Source: an uncultured Lachnospiraceae bacterium
Lineage (GTDB): Bacteria; Bacillota; Clostridia; Lachnospirales; Lachnospiraceae
Assembly (NCBI GenBank): GCA_902794825.1
Contig: CADBIU010000043.1
Coordinates: forward strand, 1 to 43,451
DNA: 43,451 bases
Direction of reading: 5' to 3'
Below, in pieces: positions 18,358 through 25,256 of the stretch; the stretch's first letter is position 1, and each line of letters starts with the position of its first letter. Made by a program: the position numbers and the translations under genes. The notes beneath the pieces were generated by a model, which had not been told where the DNA came from, made no database searches, and saw only the letters and a list, made by a program, of their open reading frames with translations.

Positions 18358-18400
18358 AAAAAAAGGGGCCCGTCAAAGGAATGAAATCCTTTGACAGGCC
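18358..18400 (-). terminator. Intrinsic terminator of the glycosyltransferase gene
   Basis: Read on the minus strand, GGCCTGTCAAAGGA (18400-18387) pairs with TCCTTTGACGGGCC (18380-18367) around a 6-nt loop and is followed by CC and a run of T (A-run 18358-18364 on the plus strand). Confidence 0.88.
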
Positions 18401-18421
18401 TCGCACCATAATACTCAGGCC

Positions 18422-19402
18422 TTAATTCTTCTTAAAGATCGCCCCCTGGTAAGCCGTCCAGAAGGCTTTATACAGGCCGTAGTTCATGGACAGCAGCCGG
18501 ATCGCGATCTTGTCGCGTCGGGGCGCGCGGGGATCCTTCAGGATCCTCTTTTTGTGGTGCAGGATAAAGCGGATGATCTGTTCGCGCTCCTTTTCGTAGT
18601 CATCGGTTCCCAGCATCTGGTTGAGCGTGCTGAAGCGCGCGTAGACGCGCCGGCGAAGGACTGCCTGTCTGAGGGAAGGGTAGGCCTTAATGACCTCATG
18701 GCCCATCTTGTCGGTCATCTCCAGAAGATCGAGTTTGCGGGGCGAGAAGCTGCTGTTGACTATGGAGTTCATGTGGTACATGTAGTGATATTTTGACGCA
18801 TAGCCGACGGCTATGCCGGCGTCACACTGCATCATCAGGGCGTAGGTCGTGCCGATGTCCTCGAAGATCTTTCCCACAGGATAGCATACCGTGTCAAAAA
18901 GGCTTCGATGGTAGAGTTTGGCCCAGGCGGAAGTATCGATCACATCGTGATAGAGCATTCTGCGCAGGCAGGTCTCGATGTCCATCAGTTCGTCGCCCGA
19001 AGAGCCGTGGTCCTTTACGGTGCCATTGTCGTATTCCGTGACATGCTGGCAGATGGACATTCTGGTCTCGTACTTGTCGATCAGTCTGTAGAGATATTCG
19101 ACATAATCGGGATCCACGTAGTCGTCGGGATCGATGCAGGTGATGTATTCGCCGCGCGCGCGGGCGATGCCGTAATTGCGGGCGTCGGAGAGGCCGCCGT
19201 TCTCCTTGTGGAGAGCTCTGACGCGGGAGTCCTGCTCCGCATAGCGGTCGCAGATCTGCGGGCAGTTGTCAGGCGAACCGTCGTCGACCATGAGGATCTC
19301 AAGATTACTGTAAGTCTGGTTCAGCACCGCTTTCATACAGCGGTCCAGATAAGATTCTATATTGTAAATCGGGAGCACAACAGAGATCAGCGGCGTTTTC
19401 AT
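18422..19402 (-). CDS. Family 2 glycosyltransferase
   Basis: The protein transfers a sugar from a nucleotide-sugar donor, typically in exopolysaccharide or teichoic acid synthesis at the inner face of the membrane. The N-terminal GT-A domain shows ISVVLPIYNIESYLDRCM, VDDGSPDN (Asp40-Asp41), GGLSDARNYGI (70-80) and the DxD-type DPDDYVDPDY (91-100), the standard pattern of EpsJ/CpsJ-like enzymes. It is 326 residues long without a clear transmembrane helix; the C-terminal 60 residues are basic. A GAGG-type site precedes the ATG. No polysaccharide cluster surrounds it, so this is an orphan gene and its donor and acceptor are unknown. A pair of 23-bp direct repeats lies in its leader. Confidence 0.9.
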   Translation of the reverse strand: MKTPLISVVLPIYNIESYLDRCMKAVLNQTYSNLEILMVDDGSPDNCPQICDRYAEQDSRVRALHKENGGLSDARNYGIARARGEYITCIDPDDYVDPDYVEYLYRLIDKYETRMSICQHVTEYDNGTVKDHGSSGDELMDIETCLRRMLYHDVIDTSAWAKLYHRSLFDTVCYPVGKIFEDIGTTYALMMQCDAGIAVGYASKYHYMYHMNSIVNSSFSPRKLDLLEMTDKMGHEVIKAYPSLRQAVLRRRVYARFSTLNQMLGTDDYEKEREQIIRFILHHKKRILKDPRAPRRDKIAIRLLSMNYGLYKAFWTAYQGAIFKKN

Positions 19403-19432
19403 CCGGTTTCCTCCAGGATCAGTGAATTTTCG

Positions 19433-19481
19433 TCAGCCAAACAGTGATGTTTCATATTTCAGCCAAACAGTGACATTTCAT
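19433..19481 (-). repeat. Pair of 23-bp direct repeats upstream of the glycosyltransferase
   Basis: TCAGCCAAACAGTGAtgTTTCAT (19433-19455) recurs as TCAGCCAAACAGTGAcaTTTCAT (19459-19481) with two mismatches and a 26-bp period. A minus-strand TATAAT (19485-19480) abuts the outer copy, so both copies lie at or just after the start of transcription toward the glycosyltransferase. They could be operator sites. Confidence 0.75.
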
Positions 19482-19510
19482 TATACAACAAATCAGAGCG
19501 TTTCCGTGTA

Positions 19511-20110
19511 TCACTTATAAGAGCGGTACGCCTCCGTCAGAGTGAGTCCGTCGACTCTCGAGAGCCTGTAAGCTTCGCTCAGCGCCCTGCAGAAGAGGTC
19601 CATCTCTTCTTCGAGGTCCAGGCGCTCCGCAAGGCCGTAGGACATGCGCCAGACATCGATACAGCGCTGTTTTTCCTTCTCCTCGGGCTTGGAAGCGGCG
19701 ATGCCGAAGAATTTTCTATGGTAGCCGTCCGTCTTGCAGGTATCAAAATATCGCCTTGCCGCGTTTCGTACCTCCAGGTTAAAGGCTTCAGCAAACAGAG
19801 GATCCGTGTGGACTCTCTCGTCGAGTTCGAGGGCTCCGATCGTTGCTTCCACTTCTTTCACATACCTGCCGGGAAGGACACGGCTGCTTCTGTACAGATA
19901 GAGAAAATCCAGGAACGCGAGCATGAAGCGGTCCAGTTTCCTCTGGGGATCCGCGGGATCAACGAAGCGGTATTCATATAGCGCTTTGCGGTAGGCGGCG
20001 GCCGGATCGCTGTCGCCGGCGGCGGCAAGATATTCGTCCAGAGTCTTCTTCCTCTTATCGGGATCTATCTCCTCATAATAGGATTCTAACAGGTCACTGA
20101 AGTCGGCCAT
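19511..20110 (-). CDS. Unknown helical protein, 199 residues
   Basis: I do not recognise this family with certainty. The start at 20110 follows AAAGGAG at about 7 nt; the upstream in-frame extension is not supported. The protein begins MADFSDLLESYYEEIDPDKRKKTLDEYL and is highly charged and predicted almost wholly helical, with no signal peptide, membrane helix or metal-binding motif. The first half has a lipid- or protein-binding-like pattern (RKLDRFMLAFLDFLYLYRSSR). The second half contains EVRNAARRYFDTCKTDGYHRKFFG. It is divergently placed to nadE and 108 nt upstream of the glycosyltransferase on the same strand. A cytoplasmic role is likely, but no function is inferred. Confidence 0.75.
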   Translation of the reverse strand: MADFSDLLESYYEEIDPDKRKKTLDEYLAAAGDSDPAAAYRKALYEYRFVDPADPQRKLDRFMLAFLDFLYLYRSSRVLPGRYVKEVEATIGALELDERVHTDPLFAEAFNLEVRNAARRYFDTCKTDGYHRKFFGIAASKPEEKEKQRCIDVWRMSYGLAERLDLEEEMDLFCRALSEAYRLSRVDGLTLTEAYRSYK

Positions 20111-20171
20111 AGGGGGCTCCTTTCTGTATACGGATTCGCACATCCGATTTTCAAATCTTTCCATTAATGCT

Positions 20172-20177
20172 ATTATA
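20172..20177 (-). promoter_or_regulatory. -10 element for the unknown 199-residue gene
   Basis: A perfect minus-strand TATAAT preceded directly by TG lies about 62 nt upstream of the start at 20110. No convincing -35 is seen. The opposite strand nearby (TATACA around 20197) may serve nadE. Confidence 0.4.
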
Positions 20178-20245
20178 CAGACAGTTGGAACTTTTGGTAT
20201 ACACGGAAAAAGAATTGAATGAAATAAAACAGGAGGCACAGAATC

Positions 20246-21025
20246 ATGCTCAAGGATCCGGTCAAGACCAAAAACGAAATTGTGGAGTGGATTAGGGAAT
20301 ATTTTGAACAGAACGGGAAGGGATGCAAGGCTGTGATCGGCATTTCCGGCGGAAAGGATTCCAGTATTGCGGCAGCGCTGTGCGCGGAAGCCCTCGGCAA
20401 AGACAGAGTGGTCGGCGTTCTGATGCCCAACGGCGTGCAGAGCGATATCTCCGACTCCGTTAAGCTCGTGGAATTCCTCGGGATCCCTTATGTGGAGCTC
20501 AACATCGGCGGCGCCTTCCAGGCCATGAAAGAGATGCTGACGTCAAACAAAGATCTCCTTGCGCTGAGCGGCACAGACGGGATCACCAGAGACACAGAGA
20601 TCAACCTCCCGCCCAGGCTCAGGATGTCTACGCTTTACGCGGTGGGACAGATGCTGCCCGGCGGAGCGAGAGTCGTCAATACCTGCAACGCTTCCGAGGA
20701 CTATGTCGGCTATTCCACCAAATACGGCGACGCTGCCGGCGATTTCAGCCCCCTTTCCCACCTGCTGGTGCATGAAGTGAGGCAGATCGGCGATACGCTG
20801 GGCCTTCCTTACGACCTCGTGCACAAGACGCCGTCCGACGGACTCAGCGGACAGGACGACGAGCAGAAGCTCGGATTCACATACGCCATGCTGGACAAAT
20901 ACGTGCTCACCGGCGAGTGTGAGGACGAGACGATCAAGGCGAAGATCGACCGCCTGCACAGGATCAACCTCCACAAGCTCCAGCTGATGCCGGCTTTTGA
21001 GCCTGCCGAAGAGACGAGGGCGTAA
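20246..21025 (+). CDS. nadE: NAD synthetase, ammonia-dependent type
   Basis: NadE amidates nicotinic acid adenine dinucleotide to NAD with ATP and ammonia, the last step of NAD synthesis. The 259-residue product contains the PP-loop SGGKDSS (34-40), the substrate-binding segment NLPPRLRMSTLYAVGQ, NTCNASEDYVGYSTKYGD and the terminal KTPSDGLSGQDDEQKLG, all diagnostic. There is no N-terminal glutaminase domain, so the enzyme uses free ammonia. AGGAGG precedes the ATG. The gene ends 27 nt before the CydD-like gene and is probably co-transcribed with it, pairing NAD synthesis with a redox-related exporter (inference). Confidence 0.95.
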   Translation: MLKDPVKTKNEIVEWIREYFEQNGKGCKAVIGISGGKDSSIAAALCAEALGKDRVVGVLMPNGVQSDISDSVKLVEFLGIPYVELNIGGAFQAMKEMLTSNKDLLALSGTDGITRDTEINLPPRLRMSTLYAVGQMLPGGARVVNTCNASEDYVGYSTKYGDAAGDFSPLSHLLVHEVRQIGDTLGLPYDLVHKTPSDGLSGQDDEQKLGFTYAMLDKYVLTGECEDETIKAKIDRLHRINLHKLQLMPAFEPAEETRA

Positions 21026-21052
21026 AGGGAGCGGAATCGGAGGAAGCTTTAC

Positions 21053-23014
21053 ATGTTTGACAAACGACTGACGGCCCTGTGCCCGGAGAGCAAAAAATAC
21101 ATTGCGGGAAATGTCATCCTGCAATGGATCGAGCTCTGCATGAACGCCGTGATGATCGGTCTCATCGCCGTTTCGGCGGAGAAGCTTTACCGGGGCGAAC
21201 TGACGCCGCAGAACGCGGCGCCGGCCATAATAGTCATTGCAATTACCATAGTGATCCGTTTCTTTGCGGCGAGATACGCGGTGCGGATGAGCTATCTGGC
21301 GTCCCGCACCGTGAAGCGCAAGCTTCGTGACCTGATCTATAAAAAGCTGTTAAGGCTCGGCATGAGCTACAGGGAGAAGGCGACCACCGCGGAGATCGTA
21401 CAGGAATCGGTGGAGGGAGTAGACCAGCTGGAGAGCTATTTTGGCCAATATGTACCCCAGTTCTTCTACGCTTTTATCGCGCCGGTGACCTTGTTTATTC
21501 TCTTTACGGCGGCGGGAAGCCTGCAGACCGGCCTGATCCTGCTCCTGTGCGTTCCGCTGATCCCGGGCACGATCATGATGGTGCAGAAGATCGCCAAGAA
21601 GATCCTGGCAAAATATTGGGACCAGTACACGAAGCTTGGAAGCGCTTTTCTCGAGAACCTGCAGGGAATGACCACCCTTAAGATCTATCAGGCGGACGGC
21701 TATAAGCATGAGCAGATGAATAAGGAATCTGAGCATTTCCGCGTCGTGACTATGAAAGTCCTGACGATGCAGCTCAACTCCATCATTATCATGGACCTTC
21801 TCGCCTATGGCGGCGCGGCGTTCGGCATCGTGCTGGCGACACATTCCTTCGTGGCGGGGACTCTCGAACTGGCGCCCTGCCTGTTCATGATCCTTCTGTC
21901 AGCGGATTTCTTCCTTCCCATGAGAAGGCTCGGCAGCTACTTCCACGTGGCAATGAACGGAATGGCGGCCAGCGACAGGATCTTCAAATTCCTGGAACTG
22001 GAAGAGCCGGAAGCGAAGACCGTCGAGTTCCCGATAAACGGCGGCAATTTCCTGCTTAAGAGCGTCAGTTTCTCCTACGACGGAGAGAGGGAAGTCCTGC
22101 ACAAGATCAACATGCAGATCCCTAAGAACAGTTTTACGGGCATTGTGGGGGAGAGCGGCAGCGGCAAATCCACCATCGCGTCTCTTCTCATCGGGCGCAA
22201 TACCGTGGAGAGCGGCACGATCATGATCGGCCCCGATCACCTTTCGGAGTGCTCGGAAGAGAGCCGTATGAGGGGGATCACATATATCGGCAGCAGTTCT
22301 TATCTGTTCAAGGGGACTGTCAGGGACAATCTTTTGATGGGAGATCCAGAGGCATACGACGACAGGCTCTGGAAAGTCCTGACAGAGTGCAGAATGGATG
22401 AGTTCCTTAAAGGAGCGGACGGCCTGGACACACAGCTGACCGAGAACGGCCAGAACCTTTCCGGCGGTCAGAGACAGAGGCTTGCCCTTGCAAGGGCTCT
22501 TCTGCATGACAGCCCGGTCTATATTTTCGACGAGGCGACCAGCAACATCGATGTGGAGAGCGAGGAGATCATCCTTGACCGCATCCGCAAGATGAGAGGG
22601 CAGAAGACTATCATCCTGATCTCGCACCGCCTTGTGAATACACGTGACGCTGACCGCATTTTCGTAATAGACAAGGGCAAAATAGCGGAGAGCGGCACGC
22701 ACAGAGAACTGATGAAGTGGGCCGGCACATACTCCGCCCTGTGGAGGACGCAGCAGAAGCTTGAGCGACTGGGAAGAGATGAAGACTCAGGCGAGGAATG
22801 GCTGACCGGAGAGATCGAGAAGATCGCCGCGACAGGGGATCTTGGAGCCACCGGCAGGATCGGCAATACCGGGCGCGTCGGAAATACCGGCCGCGTTGGA
22901 AATACCGGATCGATCGGCAATACCGGCCGCGTCAGAAGCACCGGATCGATCGGAGACACCAGGCGCATCGGAAGTACGGGACAGATCGGAAAGGAGGGGA
23001 GTCAGCATGAGTAA
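21053..23014 (+). CDS. cydD: CydD-like ABC exporter subunit (membrane-ATPase fusion) with a collagen-like C-terminal tail
   Basis: CydDC heterodimers export cysteine or glutathione-type thiols and support cytochrome bd assembly. Residues 1-310 form the six-helix exporter membrane domain. The ATPase domain follows, with Walker A GESGSGKST (366-374), signature LSGGQ (469-473), Walker B IFDEA (491-495) and the H-loop ISHRL. The Q-loop position reads YIGSSSYLF (411-419), where a glutamine is expected; Ser414 is in its place, so the two ATP sites may be unequal. After the normal end of the ATPase comes a tail of Gly-X-Y triplets (598-646). Its stop codon overlaps the next gene by 8 nt. The symbol is by similarity; no cydA or cydB is in view. 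Confidence 0.85.
   Translation: MFDKRLTALCPESKKYIAGNVILQWIELCMNAVMIGLIAVSAEKLYRGELTPQNAAPAIIVIAITIVIRFFAARYAVRMSYLASRTVKRKLRDLIYKKLLRLGMSYREKATTAEIVQESVEGVDQLESYFGQYVPQFFYAFIAPVTLFILFTAAGSLQTGLILLLCVPLIPGTIMMVQKIAKKILAKYWDQYTKLGSAFLENLQGMTTLKIYQADGYKHEQMNKESEHFRVVTMKVLTMQLNSIIIMDLLAYGGAAFGIVLATHSFVAGTLELAPCLFMILLSADFFLPMRRLGSYFHVAMNGMAASDRIFKFLELEEPEAKTVEFPINGGNFLLKSVSFSYDGEREVLHKINMQIPKNSFTGIVGESGSGKSTIASLLIGRNTVESGTIMIGPDHLSECSEESRMRGITYIGSSSYLFKGTVRDNLLMGDPEAYDDRLWKVLTECRMDEFLKGADGLDTQLTENGQNLSGGQRQRLALARALLHDSPVYIFDEATSNIDVESEEIILDRIRKMRGQKTIILISHRLVNTRDADRIFVIDKGKIAESGTHRELMKWAGTYSALWRTQQKLERLGRDEDSGEEWLTGEIEKIAATGDLGATGRIGNTGRVGNTGRVGNTGSIGNTGRVRSTGSIGDTRRIGSTGQIGKEGSQHE
22844..22987 (+). 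repeat. Eight 18-bp units encoding a Gly-X-Y collagen-like tail
   Basis: Eight degenerate 18-nt units encode hexapeptides of the form GNTGRV, GNTGSI, RSTGSI, GDTRRI and GSTGQI. Glycine is kept at every third residue except twice. No proline occurs in the tract. The high nucleotide similarity of neighbouring units (for example GGAAATACCGGC) points to recent slippage expansion. Confidence 0.9.
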
Positions 23015-24701
23015 GAGAACAAAAAAGCGCAAACCCTCCAAGATAGGTACTCTCTTGAGAATGCTCGGAGTGGTCAAACCACTGACCAGTTATATGATCC
23101 TGGCAGTAGTGGCCGGAACTCTTGCATTCCTGGCTGTCCAGTTCATTCCGATCCTCGGAGGATACGCGATCCTGAGCGGGCTCGGCCTGGACGTCCCGAT
23201 CCCGATCAGAACCATTTGGATCCTCCTTCCTGTCCTTGCGCTTTTAAGGGCGGTCCTCCGGTTCGCGGAGCAGCGTCTCAATCACTATATTGCCTTTACT
23301 CTGCTCGCGCTCGTGAGGGACAAAGTGTTCGGCGCGCTCAGAAGACTCTGCCCGGCCAAACTCGAGGGAAAGGACAAGGGAGACCTTGTCGCCCTGATCA
23401 CTTCCGACGTGGAGCTTCTTGAGGTGTTCTACGCGCATACGATCTCGCCGATCTGCATCGCGCTCGTGACCTCGACGATCATGTGCGTCTATATCGGCAC
23501 ATTCCATACAGGACTTGGGCTTCTGGCTCTGGCCGCCTATCTGTGTGTCGGCATTGTTGTTCCTCTTATTATCTCCGGGATCAGCGGCAACATGGGAGAG
23601 AAAGTGCGCAAGCACTCCGCGGACCTCGCCTCCTGCGTTCTGGAGAATATCCGCGGTCTCGATGAGACGATCCAGTATGACAGCAGCCGCAGCCGTATGG
23701 CTGCCATGCACAAGCAATCCAAAGTCCTTCTGTGGCACCAGAATTCGCTGAACCGCCTGACTGGCCTTAACCTGGCGATCGCCAATACCTTTATACTGGT
23801 ATTTGATGTGCTGATGACAGTCTGCGCCGGGTGGCTCTACACGACCGGAAAGGTGGGTTTTGACGGCTTTCTGATCCCGGTACTGGCGCTCCTTTCCTCT
23901 TTTGGCCCGGTTTCGGCACTGGCGAGCCTGGGAACGACTCTGCAAAATACAGTCGCCTCCGGTTCGCGTGTACTTGCGATCCTGGACGAAGAGCCTGAGA
24001 CAGAAGAGATCACGGGAAAACCGGAAGTCGGATTCCACGGAGCGGAGTGCCGCAAGGTCTCCTTCGGCTATGGCAGCACACCGGTGCTGAGAAACTTCTC
24101 CCTGAGTATCCATGAAAACCAGATCATCGGGATCGTGGGCGAGAGCGGCTGCGGCAAGTCGACGCTGCTCAAACTCCTGATGCGTTTCTGGGCGGTCAAC
24201 AAGGGCAGGATCGGAATTGTAGATATTCCCAAGGATTCTGGTGCGGCTGTTGCCTGGGATATCGACCTTGGAGAGATCAATACAACAAATCTTCGAGACA
24301 TGGAAAGTTACATGACTCAGGATACGCAGATGTTCAAGGATACTATTGCGGGCAATATCCGAATCGGGAAACTTGATGCGACGAAAGAGGAAGTGGAAGC
24401 GGCCTGCCGCAAAGCTTCTCTGCACGACTGGATCATGACGCTGCCCGACGGCTACGAAACAGATGTCGGCGAGCTCGGTGACACCCTTTCCGGCGGAGAG
24501 CGCCAGCGAGTCGGACTTGCCAGAGCATTCCTGCACGACGCGCCTTTCATGCTGCTTGACGAGCCGACCAGCAACCTCGACAGCCTCAATGAGGCGGTCA
24601 TTCTCAAGGCGCTTAGGGATGAGGCGAAGGGAAAAACTGTACTGCTCGTATCCCACAGGAAGTCTACTATGAGAGTGGCGGATGTGGAGATACAGATGTG
24701 A
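23007..24701 (+). CDS. cydC: CydC-like ABC exporter subunit (membrane-ATPase fusion)
   Basis: This is the second half of the heterodimer. ATG 23007 follows AAGGAGGGG at about 7 nt; the in-frame upstream extension lies inside the previous gene's repeat and is rejected. The 564-residue protein has the exporter membrane domain (about 25-315) and an ATPase with Walker A GESGCGKST (378-386), a normal Q-loop (MTQD, Gln438), signature LSGGE (494-498), Walker B MLLDEP and SHRKST as H-loop. Translation is probably coupled to cydD by the 8-nt overlap. The gene ends just before a strong terminator. Confidence 0.87.
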   Translation: MSKRTKKRKPSKIGTLLRMLGVVKPLTSYMILAVVAGTLAFLAVQFIPILGGYAILSGLGLDVPIPIRTIWILLPVLALLRAVLRFAEQRLNHYIAFTLLALVRDKVFGALRRLCPAKLEGKDKGDLVALITSDVELLEVFYAHTISPICIALVTSTIMCVYIGTFHTGLGLLALAAYLCVGIVVPLIISGISGNMGEKVRKHSADLASCVLENIRGLDETIQYDSSRSRMAAMHKQSKVLLWHQNSLNRLTGLNLAIANTFILVFDVLMTVCAGWLYTTGKVGFDGFLIPVLALLSSFGPVSALASLGTTLQNTVASGSRVLAILDEEPETEEITGKPEVGFHGAECRKVSFGYGSTPVLRNFSLSIHENQIIGIVGESGCGKSTLLKLLMRFWAVNKGRIGIVDIPKDSGAAVAWDIDLGEINTTNLRDMESYMTQDTQMFKDTIAGNIRIGKLDATKEEVEAACRKASLHDWIMTLPDGYETDVGELGDTLSGGERQRVGLARAFLHDAPFMLLDEPTSNLDSLNEAVILKALRDEAKGKTVLLVSHRKSTMRVADVEIQM

Positions 24702-24719
24702 TATGAATTGTGAGCCACA

Positions 24720-24782
24720 AAAAGGGGCATGACGCATTAAGCGTGAAGGTTTAAAGCCTACGCTTGGCGGCATGCCCCTTTT
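24720..24782 (+). terminator. Long terminator hairpin after the cydC-like gene
   Basis: AAAAGGGGCATG (24720-24731) and CATGCCCCTTTT (24771-24782) pair perfectly over 12 bp. Inside lie a second stem, AAGCG with CGCTT, and a small AGGTTTAAAGCCT-like stem, so the structure is branched. It is nearly symmetrical and could work in both directions. Confidence 0.8.
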
Positions 24783-24849
24783 AAAGTTACATTGGCTGGT
24801 TGGGCAGACTTGTTGGGACAAGTTTTCCAACCATTTTGGCTTGTCGTCA

Positions 24850-25197
24850 AATCCGATGGGACACGAAATGCATGTTTAGCATAAACGCTACATCCATTCC
24901 GGTCTATCGCCAAATTCGATGGGGCTTGAAATGCCAGTCCTGCACAAACTCTCCATCGATATGGGCCTGCATATAAATCGGATGGCGTTTGAAATGACAA
25001 ACTCTCCATCCCAATCCAGGCTTCAGCTGAATCCGGTGGAGAGCAAGCTTTAAAACGCCAAAACAGGCTCCATCCACATATGACCTTTAGTCGAATCCGA
25101 TGGAGAGTAAGCCTTAAAACGCCAAAACAAGCCCCATCCCAATATGACTTCATCTGAATCCGATGGAAAGCAAGATTAAAACGCCCAAATGAGCGCC
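24850..25197. repeat. Six-unit, about 63-bp imperfect tandem repeat between facing terminators
   Basis: Units begin with AATCCGATGG-like sequence at 24850, 24913, 24976, 25030, 25094 and 25157, giving periods of 63, 63, 54, 64 and 63 bp. Later shared blocks are GAAATGC or TTAAAACGCC and CTCCATCC. In each unit GATGG is complementary to CCATC, allowing a short hairpin. The minus strand stays open over 131 codons (25153-24758) with weak 21-residue periodicity, but it has no ribosome binding site. The array fills the space between the cydC-like terminator and the facing symporter terminator. It is not CRISPR: there are no short identical repeats with unique spacers. Confidence 0.9.
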
Positions 25198-25201
25198 AAG
25201 C

Positions 25202-25237
25202 AAAAGGGGCATGCCGCCAATGGCGGCACGCCCCTTA
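25202..25237 (-). terminator. Intrinsic terminator of the symporter gene
   Basis: A 16-bp stem with one G-T pair, AAGGGGCATGCCGCCA (25204-25219) with TGGCGGCACGCCCCTT (25221-25236), is followed on the minus strand by TTTTGC. It shares AAAAGGGGCATG with the hairpin on the other side of the repeat array. Confidence 0.85.
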
Positions 25238-25256
25238 TATAACTAATCTGCTAATG

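Noticed and set aside
23244-24830. 528-codon minus-strand frame opposite the CydC-like gene
   Set aside because: Antisense shadow of an intact ABC subunit; it has no ribosome binding site and runs through a terminator.
18131-25197. Possible CRISPR arrays at 18.1 kb and 24.9 kb
   Set aside because: The units are long (63-70 bp) and imperfect along their whole length, with no short identical repeats, no unique spacers and no cas genes.
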